Positions 59,696-64,000 of a stretch of DNA of 64,000 bases are shown piece after piece. This DNA comes from Hydractinia symbiolongicarpus (taxonomy: Eukaryota; Cnidaria; Hydrozoa; Anthoathecata; Hydractiniidae). Both the position numbers and the translations under genes were made by a program. Positions within the stretch are counted from its first letter, which is position 1. Each line of letters opens with the position of its first letter. The notes beneath the pieces were generated by a model. It did no database searches, was not told where the DNA came from, and worked only from the letters and a program-made list of their open reading frames with translations. The DNA lies in NCBI RefSeq assembly GCF_029227915.1, contig NC_079881.1:11817501-11881500 (forward strand). Reading direction: 5' to 3'.

Positions 59696-60740
59696 TTAAC
59701 GTTTTTCATCATACATTCAGTTTTTTCTGGTTTCATGTTAGTAAAGAGTTCCTTGACCTTGAACCAGTCAGCGATTCGTTTGAAGTCATTTGCAAGTCTA
59801 TTTTGTATCAAGACTTTGGCTGTTGCAGCTGTATGTAAAACAGTGTCATCCGCATACATAATAGCATTACAATCCTCCACGACCTCGTCAACGTCATTGA
59901 AACTCAAAAGAACGAGCAGAGATCTGAGAATAAATCCTTGTGGGACTCCACACAAGATTGCTTTCATATCGGAGGAGGTGTTTTGATATGTAGCGATTTG
60001 TTTTCTGTTGAATAAGTAATTTTAAAAGAATTATTTTTCCCTATTATGGGTACCATAATTCGTTAGGTTATTTAATATTTGACTGTGGCTTAAGGTGTCG
60101 AAAGCCTTATCGAGGTCAATAATTGTTTTGCGTATCGTGTCGAGAAATATCTTTGCAGCTATTTTTGCGGAATCCAAACTGATTTTTCGACCACAATTTA
60201 CATCTCTCGATATATTTCATCAGTTGAGAGTGGACACAACGTACCAGGATTTTTGTACAAATTTGAAGCACGCTTATAGGTCTATAGTTGTTCATCACAT
60301 GCTTTGAACTACTTTTATGAACTGCTGTTACTTTGCCGATTTTAAAATCCTCCACAGTCATCCTTTCTAAACATTAATTAATGATATAGCTTGAATGCTT
60401 CGCTATATATTGCAGCATCTTTTAGAGACCCTGGTGGTCTACTCCGCTTCCTTCCTTCCATTTCCGACCCTTCATCTGCTTAAAGACTTCATTCACATAA
60501 TAGATTCAAAATAAGTTCGATTTCGATTTTTTTTGGTCTTTAAGATAAATACATCCGGTTTTTAGTTTGGTAGCTACATTGGAAAAGAATTTACAAAATC
60601 CCGATGAAATAGTTGTTGGGCTACAGGTGATCGAACAACTTATTTCAAAAGATTTAGGGCATGAAGTTTCGTATGTTGTCGAAAAGATGCTTTTTATGGC
60701 ATCGTGGGTTGTTCGCCGATTCTTTCAGAACAGTCTTTTG

Positions 60741-61872
60741 ATTTAATACGAATGAAGCAATCAAATTTCAGGGTTGTTAATTATTGTTTTCCCATATCGA
60801 TTCGTTTTATGTGTGGTTATTAGCCTTGTGTGGACTCCTACTGATTATATTTTTAGCTTTCTTTCATTATTTCAGTTCGAAATGTATGGGTCCTGTTTTT
60901 TCGGATTTTGTTTTGAAAATATTCCATGACGTCTTTTAATTTGAACCTAACGAAATTCTTGCTACTGCAGTCTAACCTGGCAATAGCGGACATCTTGTTA
61001 TAGCGGATACTTTTTCTAGGAACGGGCAGAATCATGGTCAAAGTTTCACATGCGAAAAACTCTACATAACGGACACTTTATAGCAGACAAAATTTTTAGA
61101 ACGCTGTGAACATTTTCCTTCAGAATACCTCTTTAAAGCGGACACATCATCTTTTTCAGGAAAACACGCATCAATAACTTCATTGGGAAATAAATTTGCA
61201 ACAGTTCCAAACTCTTCAAAAAAGTCCGAAACTCTGACAATTTTTTTAGGAACCGTAGGTCTAAAGTATTTTTTGCAACGCAAAACGACAGGGTGTTGAC
61301 AGTTTCTGATATAATGTAAAAAATTCAATACAAAAACATACTAAATGAGAAACTTTTAACGTGTAAACTTTTTTTGAAATTTATATCAAGATGAGGAAGA
61401 CCCAACTATTTAAACACAATATCAGGGCTCATGGTAACAAAATTCGGCAAACATAAGAGTTAAAATTTATATTAGGAAAATATGACAAATATTTGCAGAA
61501 AATTGAGTCACTCTTTACCGACAAAATTTCATCAACATAGGCTGATGGAAAGACGGTGTTTATCGAGTAATTACGGCATCGCATCTCTTAAAAAGCTCGT
61601 AGCAGAGTTTATTTTTCTTCAATAAATTTACAAAAAATCTTCACAAGAAAAAAAATAACAAGACAAAAATAGACAAAAGAACAAACAGACAAGAAAATAA
61701 TAAAAAAACAACACAGACAATAAAAAAACATCCTTACATAGGAAAGCATATTTTTAAATTTCAAATTACTCCCAAAAAACAGAAATTTAAGTTACTTCCA
61801 AAAAAAACGAAATCTCAAACAGTTAGAATATTCAGGCACTATCTTATTTAACAAATTATAAAGTTTTTGAAT
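60741..61872. other. intergenic with a possible solo transposon end
   Basis: 60968-61130 has CAGTCTAACCTGGCAATAGC then GGACA and repeated AGCGGAC/AACGGAC motifs, which resemble the TIR and subterminal region of a pogo/Tigger-type element; no matching opposite end was seen. The 88-codon minus frame at 61062-61328 runs into these motifs and is not recognised. The rest is AT-rich and probably includes the 3' flank of the next gene. Confidence 0.35.
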
Positions 61873-64000
61873 TCACTCCCACAAATTGTTTGTTGGGATA
61901 GCATTTTCCATGTAATCTTCATCCAAAGCTACCGTTGTCTGTTTTACTGTCACTGGTACGCAATTTTCACGGTAAGATATCAAAATTTGACAAGGATTCA
62001 AGACAGAAAAACCAAGTCGATGCTTAAACACCCAAATCATTGCATTCCCGATCTTATTTTGTGACATTTGACCATGAGAAAGCAGCTCAAGTTTCGGCCT
62101 TTTGACTTTCTTTTTCCTTATATACAGAACAAAAAGATCGTGATGTTTTCCATAATTATCTAGCTTATCGCAGTTTGGATGTTGTTGTGAATTGAAGCAT
62201 TGCTTCCTTGACGAATGACTTGTAAGTGCATACATTATCTTTTTTGACTGTAATAGATCAAAATTTAAATCCTCCCAACCTTTTCCTAGCGTATTGTCAG
62301 GGTTTCCGATCACGACAAATCGATCTTTCAAACAAATATTAGCGTAGGAGACAATAGTGTTCATTAAAATACCTCTAGGTACAATAACTACGACAAGCTT
62401 TTGTGAATTGGACAGTTCTAATTTATTCAGATAACTCGCTTCTCCGGAACTGCTTACAAGAACGTGGATGCTTTCAATCATTTCGTTATTTAAATTTTGT
62501 TGCAGAGCGTTCAAGATCTCCATACGTCGTGCTCTTAATTTACTTTTTGATTGGACACGTTGTTGAGAATACCTATTCGCCTCTTTAAAAACGTGTATAC
62601 GAGTTAGAAAAGTCAGTTTTTTCTTTTCAATAAACATATCATCATTCAAACGACCAGTGCACTTTCTTGACCGTGAAATTCTTGCCCTGTTGAAGCCATT
62701 TGTTTTTTGATGAATAAAGTTATACGAAAATTCCTCAGTCCTTACATCATTATCGACTTGGAATTGTAGTTTTATTTTTCTAATATCTTGGTTTGTGTTG
62801 TCGTTTTCATCATCCAAATTATCATGGTATTGTTCTCCTCTTTTGTTGTCGTCATTGTCGTCACTCACTCCGTTTTCTTCAGAAGAATCTATTTCATTAG
62901 ATTTCTTGTCACTATCTCCTACGTTTTCAACCTTCTTATTATCGTTAGCTTTACTAGGATTGGTGATATAACTAAACAAACCTTTAGTCAGTTTTTTAAT
63001 ATTTTCGTCATTTTTGTCATTTTTATCTTTTCCTCTTTTCGATATTGCATCCATTAAAGTTTTTATGCGATCTTTCAAATCTGCTGTTTTTACTTCTTTT
63101 TTATTGGAGTCATCATTGTTTATCAGATTAGTTTCATCTTCTCGTTGGTTCTGTTTTTTTGTTTCATGATTTTCCGGTGAATCTTTTGTTTCGGTAATTT
63201 CGGTATTTTTTGTTTTCTCTTCTTCACGTTTTTCGTTGTTGTCATTATCACTATTTTCAGCCTGTTTATTTGCATCCAAATCTTCAGGCACAAACCCTTC
63301 ATCCTCATTTCTCTTTATATCATCATTTGGTTCACTGTTATTCGTCTCCTGATCCTTATTTTTGTTTTCATCGCCTCTAACCTTCAAATCTTCTATATTT
63401 TCCGTATTATCATCTTTGACTTCAAATCCTTCATCTTCCTTTCTCTTTTTATCGTCATTTGGTTCACTGTTATTTGTCTCCTGATCCTTATTTTCGTTTT
63501 CATCACCTTTAACCTTCAAATCTTCTTTATTATCCGTACCATTATCTTTGACATCAAATCCTTCATCTTCTTTTCTTTCCACACCGTCACCATTTGCTTC
63601 GCTGTTATTGCTCTGCTGATCCGTATCTTCTTTGGTATCTTTCACTTCTGTTTGATCGTGGTTTTCTACGTCTCCTTCATCTGTTTCTTCTCTTCCTTGT
63701 TCTTTTTCCTTTTCTCCGTTCTCTGTTTCTTCCGTGTTACTCTCATCATTTCCTGTTACTGTTTCAGATTCTTCTGCAGATATATCAGAGTCTTTTTCAT
63801 TGTGCCCACTATCTTCCTCCTTTTTCTCCTCTTCCTTTACTTCTTTAGATTCTTCGTTAAACGATTTAGGATCTTTATTCTTCGCTTCATCACCATGCTC
63901 ACTCTCTTTCCCTTTTGCCTCCTCCTCTTTGCTTTCTGCGATACTGTAAATGGGAGAAGTTGTCTCTTCTTCAACATCATCTGTCGCATCAAATCCACTA
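61873..64000 (-). CDS. acidic repeat protein with a possible glycosyltransferase-like C-terminus (5' partial)
   Basis: One frame is open from the window edge to the stop at about 61873, at least 708 codons; the start lies beyond 64000. Roughly the first 400 residues are highly charged (Glu, Asp, Lys, Asn) with almost no hydrophobic residues. They include three repeats of about 44 residues (63609-63270) with NNSEPNDD, EDEGFEVKDD and KVRGDENKNKDQET. The C-terminal 260 or so residues look globular: RARRMEILNALQQNL with IESIHVLV, then SYANICLKDRFVVIGNPDNT, NYGKHHDLFVL, and GFSVLNPCQ near the end. These resemble, in order, a group of GT-A-like proteins with RRxEIxxCLxxNL, YAN...VVIxNxD, GSHDxFIF and VLNPC motifs; that match is from memory and tentative. 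The usual D-x-D-type residues are altered to NPDN, so activity is uncertain. No signal peptide or membrane segment is in view. Confidence 0.75.
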   Translation of the reverse strand, partial: SGFDATDDVEEETTSPIYSIAESKEEEAKGKESEHGDEAKNKDPKSFNEESKEVKEEEKKEEDSGHNEKDSDISAEESETVTGNDESNTEETENGEKEKEQGREETDEGDVENHDQTEVKDTKEDTDQQSNNSEANGDGVERKEDEGFDVKDNGTDNKEDLKVKGDENENKDQETNNSEPNDDKKRKEDEGFEVKDDNTENIEDLKVRGDENKNKDQETNNSEPNDDIKRNEDEGFVPEDLDANKQAENSDNDNNEKREEEKTKNTEITETKDSPENHETKKQNQREDETNLINNDDSNKKEVKTADLKDRIKTLMDAISKRGKDKNDKNDENIKKLTKGLFSYITNPSKANDNKKVENVGDSDKKSNEIDSSEENGVSDDNDDNKRGEQYHDNLDDENDNTNQDIRKIKLQFQVDNDVRTEEFSYNFIHQKTNGFNRARISRSRKCTGRLNDDMFIEKKKLTFLTRIHVFKEANRYSQQRVQSKSKLRARRMEILNALQQNLNNEMIESIHVLVSSSGEASYLNKLELSNSQKLVVVIVPRGILMNTIVSYANICLKDRFVVIGNPDNTLGKGWEDLNFDLLQSKKIMYALTSHSSRKQCFNSQQHPNCDKLDNYGKHHDLFVLYIRKKKVKRPKLELLSHGQMSQNKIGNAMIWVFKHRLGFSVLNPCQILISYRENCVPVTVKQTTVALDEDYMENAIPTNNLWE

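Larger units (their letters stand above)
59150..60740 (-). pseudogene. decayed non-LTR retrotransposon (LINE) reverse transcriptase
   Basis: Minus-strand pieces in different frames run in the order of a LINE reverse transcriptase. Near 60600-60560 is FFSNVATKL-like linker. 60360-60116 has FKIGKVTAVHKS, NNYRPISVL and NQFGFRKN. Near 60115 is DLDKAFDTLSHSQIL. 59967-59692 has CGVPQG and the catalytic MYADD. 59660-59570 has FKYLGIKLD and 59230-59160 the C-terminal block. The set suits the CR1/Jockey/L2-like clades. Several frameshifts and stops, a TTAGGG tract and a palindrome interrupt it, so it is inactive. The 5' end and endonuclease are not visible. Confidence 0.85.

Noticed and set aside
59735-60307. 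Plus-strand open frames
   Set aside because: Antisense to the minus-strand LINE reverse transcriptase, which has recognisable motifs.
61062-61328. 88-codon minus-strand frame, possible transposase C-terminus
   Set aside because: No transposase motif could be recognised, and it overlaps noncoding TIR-like repeats.
62788-63949. Plus-strand frames opposite the acidic gene
   Set aside because: Mirror-image low-complexity frames produced by the Glu/Asp/Asn codon bias of the minus-strand gene.

Overview
The window is an AT-rich piece of an intron-rich animal nuclear genome. Almost every coding segment is a short exon bounded by GT/AG splice sites, so most long open frames are not genes. The repeat style (MITEs, minisatellites, a degraded LINE), a TTAGGG telomere-type tract, and animal-type TRAF7 and cytohesin genes beside a small secreted cysteine-rich peptide suggest an invertebrate, most likely a cnidarian. 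That placement is inference; no species-diagnostic marker was seen.

Layout. (1) 1-2.1 kb: dispersed repeat and unique AT-rich DNA. (2) 2.1-22.7 kb, + strand: a complete 26-exon TRAF7 homologue (RING, TRAF zinc fingers, coiled coil, seven WD40 repeats). Its 6.4-kb intron 14 contains a complete 12-exon gene on the opposite strand (13.4-17.3 kb), a CNBD2-like protein with two cyclic-nucleotide-binding domains. (3) 24.7-26.9 kb, +: a three-exon gene joining BTB and BACK domains to a C-terminal jacalin-like lectin domain. (4) 26.9-36 kb: repeat-rich intergenic DNA with tRNA-like sequences, an intron-containing tRNA-Tyr(GTA) gene, a foldback region, and a GATTATG minisatellite split by an 867-bp terminal-inverted-repeat element. 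(5) 36.1-46.5 kb, +: a cytohesin (ARNO-type Arf-GEF: coiled coil, Sec7, PH), with MITEs and a 46-bp minisatellite in its introns. (6) 46.5-64 kb: mostly intergenic. It holds two exons of a secreted cysteine-rich peptide gene (-), a signal-peptide-like exon in a 215-bp tandem duplication, a decayed LINE reverse transcriptase (-) interrupted by a telomere-type tract, and at the right edge a partial large gene (-) with a very acidic repeat region before a possible glycosyltransferase-like C-terminus.

The genes are not an operon and need not work together. TRAF7 (ubiquitin ligase/MAP-kinase signalling) and cytohesin (Arf activation at membranes) are conserved housekeeping-type signalling genes. 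The CNBD2 family is linked to sperm function in mammals. The BTB-jacalin gene, the cysteine-rich peptide and the acidic/GT-like gene look lineage-restricted and are the least explained parts. Exon models come from splice sites, reading-phase continuity and remembered family similarity; no alignment or expression data were available.
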